From positions 1-64,000 of the forward strand of contig NZ_MVIJ01000027.1 of NCBI RefSeq assembly GCF_002086735.1: DNA of 64,000 nucleotides, read 5' to 3'. A program made the position numbers and the translations under genes. The notes beneath the pieces are model-generated. The model saw only the letters and a program-made list of their open reading frames with translations. It did not search any database and was not told the DNA's origin. The stretch is from Mycobacterium scrofulaceum. GTDB lineage: Bacteria > Actinomycetota > Actinomycetes > Mycobacteriales > Mycobacteriaceae. The stretch's first letter is position 1. Every line of letters starts with the position of its first letter. Below are positions 34,384-42,313 of the stretch, piece by piece.

Positions 34384-35550
34384 GTGACGGATGGCCGGCA
34401 GGTGGGTGGGGCGCGCAGCTTCCTGCCCGCGGTGGAGGGGATGCGCGCGTGCGCGGCCATGGGTGTGGTCGTCACGCACGTCGCCTTCCAGACCGGACAC
34501 TCCAGCGGCGTCACCGGCCGGCTCTTCGGCCGCTTCGACCTCGCGGTGGCCGTGTTCTTCGCGTTGTCGGGTTTCCTGCTGTGGCGCGGCCACGCCGCGG
34601 CCGCGCGCGGCCTGAGTGCGCGCCCCCGCACCGGCCACTATCTGCGGTCCCGGGCGGTGCGCATCATGCCCGCCTATGTGGTGGCGGTCGTCGTGATCCT
34701 GACGCTGCTGCCCGACGCGGATCACGCCAGCCCGACGGTGTGGTTGGCCAACCTCACGCTGACCCAGATCTACGTGCCGCTCACCCTGACCGGCGGGCTG
34801 ACGCAGATGTGGAGCCTGTCGGTCGAGGTCAGCTTCTATCTGGCGTTGCCGATCCTGGCCCTGCTGGCCCGGCGGCTGCCGGTCGGCGGGCGGGTGCCGG
34901 CGATCGCCGCGCTGGCCGCCCTGAGCTGGGCGTGGGGCTGGGTGCCGATCCATTCGGGGTCCGGCACCAACCCGCTCAACTGGCCGCCGGCGTTCTTCTC
35001 CTGGTTCGCCGCGGGCATGCTGCTGGCGGAATGGGTCCACAGCCCCGTCGGGCTGCCGGTGCGGTTGGCGCGCCGGCGGGTGGTGATGGCCGCCGTCGCG
35101 GTGCTGGCCTACCTGCTGGCGGCGTCCCCGCTGGCGGGCCCGGAGGGCCTGATCCCCGGCACCGCCACTCAGTTCGCGGTGAAGACGGCGGCGGGCTCGC
35201 TGGTGGCGTTGGCCTTGGTCGCGCCCTTGGTGCTGGACCGGATCGATACCCCGCACCGGTTGCTCGGCAGCACCGCCATGGTGACGCTGGGCCGCTGGTC
35301 CTACGGCCTGTTCGTGTGGCACCTGGCCGCGCTCGCCATGGTCTTTCCGGTGCTGGGTACGTTCGCGTTCACCGGCCGGATGCCCGCCGTGCTGGCGCTG
35401 ACGCTGATTTTCGGGTGGGCGATCGCCGCGGTCAGCTACGGGCTGGTCGAGTCGCCGTGCCGGGAAGCGTTGCGCCGCTGGGAGAAACGCGAGAGGCCGG
35501 CCGAGACCCCGGACAGCCTCGACGTCGAAGCGGACGCCATCGCGCCCTAA
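34384..35550 (+). CDS. tmaT: Membrane acetyltransferase, TmaT-type (Rv0228)
   Basis: A 388-residue acyltransferase-3 family protein with about ten transmembrane helices. The N-terminal family motif is PAVEGMRACAAMGVVVTH, with the Arg and His expected for catalysis. From memory, the corynebacterial orthologue TmaT acetylates trehalose monomycolate, a step linked to MmpL-mediated export; this fits mmpL3 in the same window. The start is uncertain: GTG 34384 matches the family N terminus, ATG 34369 is five codons earlier. Its TAA stop overlaps the stop of the convergent YbjN-type gene. It is divergent from the Rv0227c-type gene. Confidence 0.88.
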   Translation: MTDGRQVGGARSFLPAVEGMRACAAMGVVVTHVAFQTGHSSGVTGRLFGRFDLAVAVFFALSGFLLWRGHAAAARGLSARPRTGHYLRSRAVRIMPAYVVAVVVILTLLPDADHASPTVWLANLTLTQIYVPLTLTGGLTQMWSLSVEVSFYLALPILALLARRLPVGGRVPAIAALAALSWAWGWVPIHSGSGTNPLNWPPAFFSWFAAGMLLAEWVHSPVGLPVRLARRRVVMAAVAVLAYLLAASPLAGPEGLIPGTATQFAVKTAAGSLVALALVAPLVLDRIDTPHRLLGSTAMVTLGRWSYGLFVWHLAALAMVFPVLGTFAFTGRMPAVLALTLIFGWAIAAVSYGLVESPCREALRRWEKRERPAETPDSLDVEADAIAP

Positions 35551-36023
35551 CCCGTGCGGTCCATCCACTCTTCGAGTGCGTGCGCCGACGGCAGGCAGAC
35601 GGCCCGCTCGATCTTCTCGAAGAGGTCGCCCCCGTACTCCACGGTGGATCGCACCAGGCCGCCCAGCGCCTCGAGGTGGATGCCGTCGGTCAGCAGGTAG
35701 GCGTTCTCGCCGACCACGCTGACGTGGCTCGGCCGGGCGGTCTCGCGCACAAACGCCTTGGGCCAATGGGTTTCACGGTTCCAGTCGTTGACCAGCTCCA
35801 TCAGCCGCGGCCGCTCGGCGGCGGGGTAGTACCCGGCCGGGCTGATCGAGATCTCGAAGACGTCGCGCCGCAAACCGTTGATTCGCAGGGTCACGTGCAG
35901 CTTGCCGCGCTCGTAGCCGGGCAGTATCAGGAACTCCTCGCCGTCGTCGCTGCGGAAGAACCGCAACTGACGCGATTGCAGGTAACGGTCGATCAGCCCG
36001 GTGCTCAGCGGTTCGATTTGCAT
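35547..36023 (-). CDS. YbjN-domain protein
   Basis: A 158-residue protein with the YbjN / type III chaperone-like fold: alternating strands and helices such as LRFFRSDDGEEFLILPGYERG, a strand LHVTLRINGLRRDVFEISISP and NDWNRETHWPKAFV. There is no signal peptide or membrane helix. The ATG at 36023 is 44 bases after the acyl-CoA ligase stop on the same strand, so the gene likely belongs to the php / ligase / YbjN unit. Its stop shares bases with the convergent acetyltransferase stop. The function of the family is unclear; in M. tuberculosis a PIN toxin gene sits at this position instead. Confidence 0.85.
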   Translation of the reverse strand: MQIEPLSTGLIDRYLQSRQLRFFRSDDGEEFLILPGYERGKLHVTLRINGLRRDVFEISISPAGYYPAAERPRLMELVNDWNRETHWPKAFVRETARPSHVSVVGENAYLLTDGIHLEALGGLVRSTVEYGGDLFEKIERAVCLPSAHALEEWMDRTG

Positions 36024-36067
36024 CGCCCGATGATGCGGCCGCGGGCTTGGAAGATCCTTGGCGAGCG

Positions 36068-37558
36068 TCAGGCCGGCTCGGCGGCCCGCAGCCGCGCGAT
36101 GATCTCGGCGCGCACCGCCGATCGCCGCGCCTTGCCGGCGTCGTCGCGCAGGGGGGTGTCGACGAACTCGATGAAGTCGGGGCTGGGCGGGATCTTGTAG
36201 CCCGCGAGGTGCTCGTGCAGGAATTCCCGTACCCCCGCGGCGTCCAGCGTGGCGCCGTCGGCCGTGTGCACCAGCGCGTAGGGCACCTGGCCCAGGTCGC
36301 CGGAGTTCGGATCGGGCACCCCGACGACGAGGCAGGACAACACGTCCGGGTGCGCCGACAGCGCGTTTTCGATCTCGGCCGGGTAGACGTTGCGTCCGCC
36401 GACGGTGAACATGTCGACGCGGCGATCGGACAGATACAGAAACCCGTCGGCGTCGAAATGGCCCAGATCGCCGAGGGAATCCCAGCCGTCGCGGTTCTTC
36501 GCGCTGGCGCCGACGTAGCGATAGGTGGGCGCGCTGCCGGCGCCGGGACGCATGTAGATCTCGCCGACGACGCCGGGCGGGCAGGGATTGCCGTCGTCGT
36601 CGAGCACCTTCATCTCCCCGGCGACCACCACGCCCACCGAGCCGCGGTGGGTCAGCCACTGGTCGCCGGAGATGAAGGTCAGCGCCTGTAATTCGGTGCC
36701 GCCGTAGAGTTCCCAAACCTTCTCGGGGCCGAGCAGGTTTATCCACGCCTCCTTGATCGCGGGCGGGCACGGTGCCCCCATGTGCCAGAACCGCCGCAGC
36801 GACGAGAGGTCGTAGGACCCGGGGTCGGCGTGGTAGACGGGCAGCGCCCGTTGCATGATCGTCGGCACCGTCGTCAGGAAGGTGACGCGGTGGTCGGTGA
36901 TCAGCCGCAGGAACCGTTCCGGGTCGAAGCGGCTCATCAGCACCAGGTGGTGGCGCATCAGCAGGGCGAGCGTGGCCGTGGTGAAACCGGTGTTGTGCGA
37001 CAGCGGGATCGGGACCAGGGTGGTGTCGCCCTCGTGCGCGCCGAGGGGGTAGCCGATGGCGGCCGGGATCCGGCTGTCGCCGCCGGATTCGATGAGCTTG
37101 GGCCGGCCGGTGCTGCCGCCGGACCCCATCGCCTTCCACACCGGCGACACGGCTTCCGGCAGCGGGGCGTCGGAGCACTCCGGCCCGGGCGTGAAACCCG
37201 CTGGCAGGCTTGGCATGTCGGGATGCTCACGGCCGACCAGCAGGGCGGGTGGGCGCAGCTCCAGCAGCCCCTGCAGCTCCCCGCCGGGCAGCCGCGCCGA
37301 CAGCGGCTGGGGCACCGCGCCCAGCTTCCAGCACGCCACCGCGGCCTGGATCCACTCGACGGAGTTGGGCAGCACCATCGTCACGTAGTCGCCTACGCCG
37401 ACGCCCCGCTCGGCGTAGGCGCGGGCCAACCGGTTCGTCGAGGCGTCCAGTTCGGCGCGGGTGAGCGTCAGCCCGTCGCAGGTGACGGCCGGCTCGTCGG
37501 GCGCGAGTTCGGCCAGCGCCGCGATCTGCGTGCCGATCGGCGGGACCGGCTCACTCAT
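36068..37558 (-). CDS. Acyl-CoA ligase (adenylate-forming)
   Basis: A 496-residue class I adenylate-forming ligase. The P-loop signature is KAMGSGGSTGRPKLI (the usual second Ser/Thr is replaced by Gly), with LYGGTELQA, hinge DRRVDMFTVGGRNVYPAE and a C-terminal DDAGKARRS where the catalytic Lys is expected. The pattern resembles bile-acid or 4-coumarate-type CoA ligases. Its ATG overlaps the php stop by eight bases, so translation is coupled. Together they may open a lactone or ester and activate the resulting acid; this is an inference. M. tuberculosis lacks this gene next to Rv0230c. Confidence 0.9.
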   Translation of the reverse strand: MSEPVPPIGTQIAALAELAPDEPAVTCDGLTLTRAELDASTNRLARAYAERGVGVGDYVTMVLPNSVEWIQAAVACWKLGAVPQPLSARLPGGELQGLLELRPPALLVGREHPDMPSLPAGFTPGPECSDAPLPEAVSPVWKAMGSGGSTGRPKLIESGGDSRIPAAIGYPLGAHEGDTTLVPIPLSHNTGFTTATLALLMRHHLVLMSRFDPERFLRLITDHRVTFLTTVPTIMQRALPVYHADPGSYDLSSLRRFWHMGAPCPPAIKEAWINLLGPEKVWELYGGTELQALTFISGDQWLTHRGSVGVVVAGEMKVLDDDGNPCPPGVVGEIYMRPGAGSAPTYRYVGASAKNRDGWDSLGDLGHFDADGFLYLSDRRVDMFTVGGRNVYPAEIENALSAHPDVLSCLVVGVPDPNSGDLGQVPYALVHTADGATLDAAGVREFLHEHLAGYKIPPSPDFIEFVDTPLRDDAGKARRSAVRAEIIARLRAAEPA

Positions 37559-38531
37559 ATGCGCCCTGCCGCTCGAAGATGCGGCGGGGATTGTCGACCA
37601 GCATGGTGTGCAGCTGTTCGTCGGTGACGCCGCGCTCCTTCAGGGCGGGGATGACGTCGTTGTGGATGTGCAGGTAATGCCAATTCGGCGCCATCTGCGG
37701 CACCAGGTCTTCCGGAAGCGCATCGAAATAGCAGTTGGCGTCGTGCGAGAGCACCATCTTGTCGGCGTGCCCGCGTTCGCACATCGTCGCCACGATCTTG
37801 ACCCGTTCTTCGAACGGTGAGATCACGTCGAGGCCGAAGCGGTCCATGCCGAGGTACGAGCCGGCGGCGATCAGCTCCTCGAGGTAGCCGACGTCGGTGC
37901 TGTCACCCGAATGGCCGATGACCACCCGGCTCAGGTCGACGCCCTCCTCTTCGAAGATGCGTTGTTGCTCGAGCCCGCGCCGCAGCCCGGCATGGGTGTG
38001 CGTGGAGATCGGCACCCCGGTGCGCTTGTGTGCCTGGGCGACGGCGCGCAGCACCCGCTCGACGCCCGGGGTGATGCCGGGCTCGTCGGTGGCGCACTTG
38101 AGGATGCCGGCCTTGATGCCGGTGTCGGCGATGCCCTGCTCGATGTCGCGGACGAACATCTCGGTCATGATCTCGGGGCCGTCCAGCAGCCCTCCGGGAC
38201 CCTCGTAATGGAACCGGAACGGCACGTCGTTGTAGGTGTAAAGTCCCGTCGCCACAACGATATTCAGCTCGGTGGCCGCCGCCACCCGAGCGATGCGCGG
38301 GATGTAGCGGCCGAGGCCGATCACGGTGAGGTCCACGATGGTGTCCACGCCGCGCGACTTCAGTTCGTTGAGCCGGTCGATGGCGTCGGCCACCCGCCGG
38401 TCCTCGTCGCCCCAGGCTTCGGGATAGTTCAGGGCGATCTCAGTGGTCATGATGAACACGTGCTCGTGCATGAGCGTCACGCCGAGGTCGGCGGTATCGA
38501 TGGGGCCGCGGGCGGTATTGAGTTCTGACAC
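37551..38531 (-). CDS. php: Phosphotriesterase-like lactonase (Rv0230c-type)
   Basis: A 326-residue amidohydrolase-fold enzyme of the PLL group, which hydrolyses lactones such as N-acyl homoserine lactones and, weakly, phosphotriesters. The binuclear metal site is visible as HEHVF (residues 22-26), the bridging carboxylated Lys in AGILKCATDE, HTHAG, GHSGD and the last Asp in SHDANCY. It starts at ATG 38531 in a 116-base region divergent from fadE4. It heads a three-gene run with an acyl-CoA ligase and a YbjN protein. Confidence 0.95.
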   Translation of the reverse strand: MSELNTARGPIDTADLGVTLMHEHVFIMTTEIALNYPEAWGDEDRRVADAIDRLNELKSRGVDTIVDLTVIGLGRYIPRIARVAAATELNIVVATGLYTYNDVPFRFHYEGPGGLLDGPEIMTEMFVRDIEQGIADTGIKAGILKCATDEPGITPGVERVLRAVAQAHKRTGVPISTHTHAGLRRGLEQQRIFEEEGVDLSRVVIGHSGDSTDVGYLEELIAAGSYLGMDRFGLDVISPFEERVKIVATMCERGHADKMVLSHDANCYFDALPEDLVPQMAPNWHYLHIHNDVIPALKERGVTDEQLHTMLVDNPRRIFERQGAYE

Positions 38532-38647
38532 GGCACTGATGCTAGGTCGACTCGGTGGTCGGACAACAGTGCCGATTTATCCCGGTGCGCCCCGGCCTTG
38601 CAGTACCGTCACCCTCGTCGTCGTTTCGGCCCTCGGGAGGCACCGTC

Positions 38648-40354
38648 ATGCTGCTCAATCCCAACCACTTGCAACGCCGGTACCCAGACCGTCGCTCGGG
38701 GGAGATCATGGCCGCGACGGTGGACTTCTTCGAATCCCGGGGCAAGGCGCGGTTGAAGTCCGACGACCACGAACGGGTCTGGTACTCCGAGTTTTTGGAC
38801 CACATCGGCCGCGAGCGCATCTTCGCCTCGCTGCTGACGCCGTCGGAGTACGGTGCGAGCGATTGCCGCTGGGACACCTACCGGATCAGCGAGTTCGCCG
38901 AGATCGTGGGCTTCTACGGGCTGAGCTACTGGTACCCCTTCCAGGTCACCGCGCTGGGCCTGGGCCCGATCTGGATGAGCGACAACGCCGACGCCAAGCG
39001 CAAGGCCGCCGCGCAACTGGAGGCCGGGGAGGTGTTCGCCTTCGGGCTGTCCGAGCAGACCCACGGCGCCGACGTCTACCAGACCGACATGATCCTGACG
39101 CCGTCGAAAGGTTCACGGCACGGCTGGACCGCGAACGGCGAGAAGTACTACATCGGCAACGCCAACGTCGCCCGCATGGTCTCGACGTTCGGCAAGATCG
39201 CCGACACGGACGAATACGTCTTCTTCGCCGCCGACTCCCAGCACGACCGGTACGACCTGATCAAGAACGTGGTGAACTCCCAGAACTTCGTCGCCAACTA
39301 CGCGCTGCGCGATTACCCGGTCACCGAGGCCGACATCCTGCACCGCGGGCCCGGGGCCTTCCACGCCGCGCTCAACACCGTCAACGTCTGCAAGTACAAC
39401 CTGGGCTGGGGCGCGGTCGGCATGTGCACCCACGCCATGTACGAGGCGGTCACCCACGCCTCCAACCGGGTGCTGTACGGGACCGTCGTCACCGACTTCA
39501 GCCACGTCCGGCGCCTGCTCACCGACGCCTACCTGCGGCTGGTCGCGATGCGGCTGGTGTGCACGCGGGCCTGCGACTACATGCGCAGCGCGTCGGCCGA
39601 CGACCGGCGCTATCTGCTCTACAGCCCGCTCACCAAGGCGAAGGTCACCAGCGAGGGGGAGCGGGTCGTCATCGCGCTGTGGGACGTCATCGCCGCCAAG
39701 GGGGTGGAGAAGGACACCTTCTTCGAGGCGGTCACCCGCGAGATCGGTCTGCTGCCAAGGCTCGAAGGCACCGTGCACATCAACGTCGGGCTGCTCGCCA
39801 AGTTCATGCCCAACTTTTTGTTCGCGCCCAACGGCGAGCTGCCGTTGATTGGTCGTCGCGACGACGCCACCGACGACGCGTTCCTGTTCGCGCAGGGACC
39901 GACCGGCGGCCTGGGCAAGGTGCGTTTCCACGACTGGCGCGCGCCGTTCGACGGGTTCGGGCACCTGCCGAACGTGGCGTTGCTGCGCAAGCAGGTCGAC
40001 GTGCTCGCCGACATGCTGGCCAGCGCGACCCCCGACGCCGCGCAGCAGAAGGACGTCGACTTCGCGTTCGCCGTCGGCCAGCTGTTCGCGACGGTGCCCT
40101 ACGCGCAGCTCATCCTCGAGGAGGCGGTGCTCTCCGACGTGGACGAGACGTTGATCGACGGGATCTTCGCCGTGCTGGTCCGCGACTTCAACGGCTACGC
40201 CGTGGAGCTGAGCGACAAGCCCGCGACGACGGACGAGCAGGCCCGCTTCGCGATGCGGATGATCCGCCGCCCGGTCCACGACCCCTCGCGCTACGCCCAG
40301 ATCTGGAAGGAGCACATCCTTCCGCTCAACGGCGCGTACGAGATGAGGCCTTAG
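38648..40354 (+). CDS. fadE4: Acyl-CoA dehydrogenase FadE4
   Basis: FadE4 is an acyl-CoA-dehydrogenase-superfamily flavoprotein. The 568-residue length equals M. tuberculosis Rv0231. Recognisable parts are FAFGLSEQTHGADVYQTDM (substrate/FAD region), GEKYYIGNANVARM and a C-terminal helical domain. The catalytic Glu is not obvious from sequence alone. The ATG at 38648 has GGGAGG upstream; the frame extends further up without a better start. It is divergent from php and lies before the TetR-R2lox operon, from which it is parted by a strong double hairpin. Confidence 0.92.
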   Translation: MLLNPNHLQRRYPDRRSGEIMAATVDFFESRGKARLKSDDHERVWYSEFLDHIGRERIFASLLTPSEYGASDCRWDTYRISEFAEIVGFYGLSYWYPFQVTALGLGPIWMSDNADAKRKAAAQLEAGEVFAFGLSEQTHGADVYQTDMILTPSKGSRHGWTANGEKYYIGNANVARMVSTFGKIADTDEYVFFAADSQHDRYDLIKNVVNSQNFVANYALRDYPVTEADILHRGPGAFHAALNTVNVCKYNLGWGAVGMCTHAMYEAVTHASNRVLYGTVVTDFSHVRRLLTDAYLRLVAMRLVCTRACDYMRSASADDRRYLLYSPLTKAKVTSEGERVVIALWDVIAAKGVEKDTFFEAVTREIGLLPRLEGTVHINVGLLAKFMPNFLFAPNGELPLIGRRDDATDDAFLFAQGPTGGLGKVRFHDWRAPFDGFGHLPNVALLRKQVDVLADMLASATPDAAQQKDVDFAFAVGQLFATVPYAQLILEEAVLSDVDETLIDGIFAVLVRDFNGYAVELSDKPATTDEQARFAMRMIRRPVHDPSRYAQIWKEHILPLNGAYEMRP

Positions 40355-40370
40355 GCGGCGGCCTCCCGCC

Positions 40371-40424
40371 GAGCGTCACGCTGGCGTGGCGCTCGGGGGG
40401 CGGCGTCACGCCAGCGTGACGCTC
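40371..40424. terminator. Double hairpin after fadE4
   Basis: Perfect 18-base arms at 40371-40388 and 40407-40424 flank an 18-base spacer, and each arm with its neighbour also folds on itself (the second contains GCGTCACGC-CA-GCGTGACGC). It begins 16 bases after the fadE4 stop and ends before the promoter of the TetR gene. No T tract follows, so it is a hairpin-type terminator or REP-like element. Confidence 0.6.
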
Positions 40425-40450
40425 GATGGCAGAGCGGGCAGCGCCTACCC

Positions 40451-40491
40451 TTGACTGTGACGCAGCTCACCGTAATATGACCAGTGGTCAT
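40451..40491 (+). promoter_or_regulatory. Promoter and operator of the TetR-R2lox operon
   Basis: TTGACT at 40451-40456 and TAATAT at 40473-40478 are spaced by 16 bases, a near-ideal SigA promoter. A perfect palindrome ATGACCA-G-TGGTCAT (40477-40491) overlaps the end of the -10 box and the predicted transcription start near 40485. This is where an autorepressing TetR protein would bind. GAGGAGG follows, then the ATG at 40509. Confidence 0.7.
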
Positions 40492-40508
40492 CGACGCGAG
40501 GAGGCCGC

Positions 40509-41216
40509 ATGCCAACGGTGACTTGGGCGCGGGTCGACCCCGCCCGTCGCGCCGCCATCATCGAGGCGGCGGAACACGAGTTCGGGGCGCACGGCTTCTC
40601 CCGGGGCAGCCTCAACGTCATCGCGCGGCGGGCCGGCGTCGCCAAGGGCAGCCTGTTCCAGTACTTCGCGGACAAGCGTGACCTGTACGCGTTCATCGCC
40701 GACATCGGCAGCCAGCGGGTGCGCTCGTACATCGAGGAGCTGATCCGCCAGCTCGACCCGAGCCGGCCGTTCTTCGAGTTCCTCACCGACCTTCTCGACG
40801 CGTGGGTCGCCTACTTCGCCGAACACCCACGGGAACGCGCCCTGCACGCGGCGGCCAGCCTCGAGGTCGACACCGACGCCCGCGTCAGCGTGCGCAGCGT
40901 CATCCACCGCCACTACCTGGAGGTGCTGCGCCCCCTGGTGCGCGACGCGCAGGTGCGCGGCGACCTGCGCGCCGATTCGGACACCGACGCGCTGTTGTCC
41001 TTGCTGCTCTTGATCTTTCCGCACCTGGCGCTGGCGCCCTACATGCGCGGACTGGATCCGATTCTCGGCCTGGACGAACCCACGCCGGAGCAACCCGCGC
41101 TGGCGGTACGCCGGCTCGTCGCGGTGCTGGCGGCCGCCTTCTCGGCCGCACCGCATCCGCCCCCACAACGCGCAGCCCCCCAAGCAGCCCCACAACAATC
41201 CGAGGAGATCAGATGA
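40509..41216 (+). CDS. TetR-family regulator of the R2lox operon (Rv0232-type)
   Basis: A 235-residue TetR repressor. The helix-turn-helix reads LNVIARRAGVAKGSLFQYFADKRDL (about residues 36-60). The remainder is a helical ligand domain with a Pro/Ala/Gln-rich tail. GAGGAGG lies before the ATG. The stop overlaps the R2lox start (ATGA), so regulator and oxidase are co-translated. A perfect palindrome over the promoter suggests autoregulation. The effector is unknown but a lipid ligand matching that of R2lox would fit; that is inference. Confidence 0.93.
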   Translation: MPTVTWARVDPARRAAIIEAAEHEFGAHGFSRGSLNVIARRAGVAKGSLFQYFADKRDLYAFIADIGSQRVRSYIEELIRQLDPSRPFFEFLTDLLDAWVAYFAEHPRERALHAAASLEVDTDARVSVRSVIHRHYLEVLRPLVRDAQVRGDLRADSDTDALLSLLLLIFPHLALAPYMRGLDPILGLDEPTPEQPALAVRRLVAVLAAAFSAAPHPPPQRAAPQAAPQQSEEIR

Positions 41217-42154
41217 CACGCACACATACGAACTCGATGGTCAAAGGGGGCCTCAACTGGGACAGCCTGCCGTTGCGGTTGTTCGCCGGCGGCAACGCGA
41301 AGTTCTGGGATCCGGCCGACATCGACTTCTCCCGTGACCGCGCCGACTGGGAGCAGCTCTCGGACGACGAACGCCACTACGCCATCCGGCTGTGCGCGGA
41401 GTTCATCGCGGGCGAGGAAGCGGTGACCGAGGACATCCAGCCGTTCATGTCCGCGATGCGGGTCGAGGGCCGGCTGGGCGACGAAATGTATCTGACGCAG
41501 TTCGCCTTCGAGGAGGCCAAGCACGTCCAGGTCTTCCGGATGTGGCTCGACGCCGTCGGCGTCACCGACGATCTGCACCAGTACCTCGACGACATCCCCA
41601 CCTACCGGACGATCTTCTACGAGGAGCTGCCGGAGTGCCTCAACGCCCTGTCGGTCGACCCGTCGCCGGCCGCGCAGGTGCGGGCCTCGGTCACCTACAA
41701 CCACATGGTCGAAGGCATGCTGGCGCTCACGGGTTACTTCGGCTGGCACAAGATCTGCGTCGAGCGCGGAATCCTGCCCGGCATGCAGGAGCTGGTCCGG
41801 CGCATCGGCGACGACGAGCGACGCCACATGGCGTGGGGCACGTTCACCTGCCGCCGCCACGTCGCCGCCGACGACGCCAACTGGGGCGTCTTCGAGACGC
41901 GCATGAACGAGCTGATGCCGCTGGGCTTGCGCCTCATCGAAGAGGGCTTCTCGCTGTACGACCCGATGCCGTTCGGCCTGTCGGTGGACGAGTTCATGCA
42001 GTACGCGGCCGACAAGGGCATGCGACGGTTCGGCACGATCTCCAGCGCCCGCGGGAGGCCGCTCGAAGAGATCGACCTCGACTATTCGCCGCTGCATCTC
42101 GAGGACACCTTCGCCGACGAGGACGAGAAGGCCCTGGCGGCCGCGTCCGCCTGA
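41213..42154 (+). CDS. nrdB: R2-like ligand-binding oxidase (R2lox), historically nrdB
   Basis: M. tuberculosis Rv0233 was called nrdB, but the family is R2lox: a ribonucleotide-reductase R2-fold protein with a Mn/Fe cofactor and a bound fatty-acid-like ligand, not a true reductase subunit. Every known R2lox residue is found by position in this 313-residue protein: metal ligands Glu68, Glu101, His104, Glu167, Glu202, His205, and the Val71 and Tyr162 pair that forms the ether crosslink. The ATG at 41213 overlaps the TetR stop. The physiological reaction is not established. It sits between fadE4 and gabD1, consistent with a lipid or aldehyde-linked pathway. Confidence 0.97.
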   Translation: MTRTHTNSMVKGGLNWDSLPLRLFAGGNAKFWDPADIDFSRDRADWEQLSDDERHYAIRLCAEFIAGEEAVTEDIQPFMSAMRVEGRLGDEMYLTQFAFEEAKHVQVFRMWLDAVGVTDDLHQYLDDIPTYRTIFYEELPECLNALSVDPSPAAQVRASVTYNHMVEGMLALTGYFGWHKICVERGILPGMQELVRRIGDDERRHMAWGTFTCRRHVAADDANWGVFETRMNELMPLGLRLIEEGFSLYDPMPFGLSVDEFMQYAADKGMRRFGTISSARGRPLEEIDLDYSPLHLEDTFADEDEKALAAASA

Positions 42155-42201
42155 GGCGGCTATTCGACCTTGCTGCCGCCGGCGGCGTCCCCGGCGTCGA
42201 C

Positions 42202-42313
42202 GTCGCCGATGGTGGCGACCCGCTGCGCCCGGCTATGCCGCGCTTGCGATCGCCACTGTCGCCGATGGTGGCGACCCGCTGCGCCCGGCTATGCCGCGCT
42301 TGCGATCGCCACT
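42202..42313. repeat. Perfect tandem duplication of a 56-base unit at gabD1 3' end
   Basis: Copies at 42202-42257 and 42258-42313 are identical. Each contains GTGGCGA and TCGCCAC as inverted ends, so each can form a hairpin. The second copy reaches into the gabD1 stop codon (TAG at 42312-42314). A diverged copy is at 14481-14531. The layout, with repeats overlapping gene ends, is typical of MIRU-type VNTRs. Confidence 0.85.

Noticed and set aside
42155..42201. Search for a tRNA or small gene between R2lox and the repeat
   Set aside because: No cloverleaf or credible frame is visible in this short stretch.
31163..42313. Tandem repeats considered as CRISPR
   Set aside because: The units are adjacent without spacers, only two copies each, and no cas genes are present.
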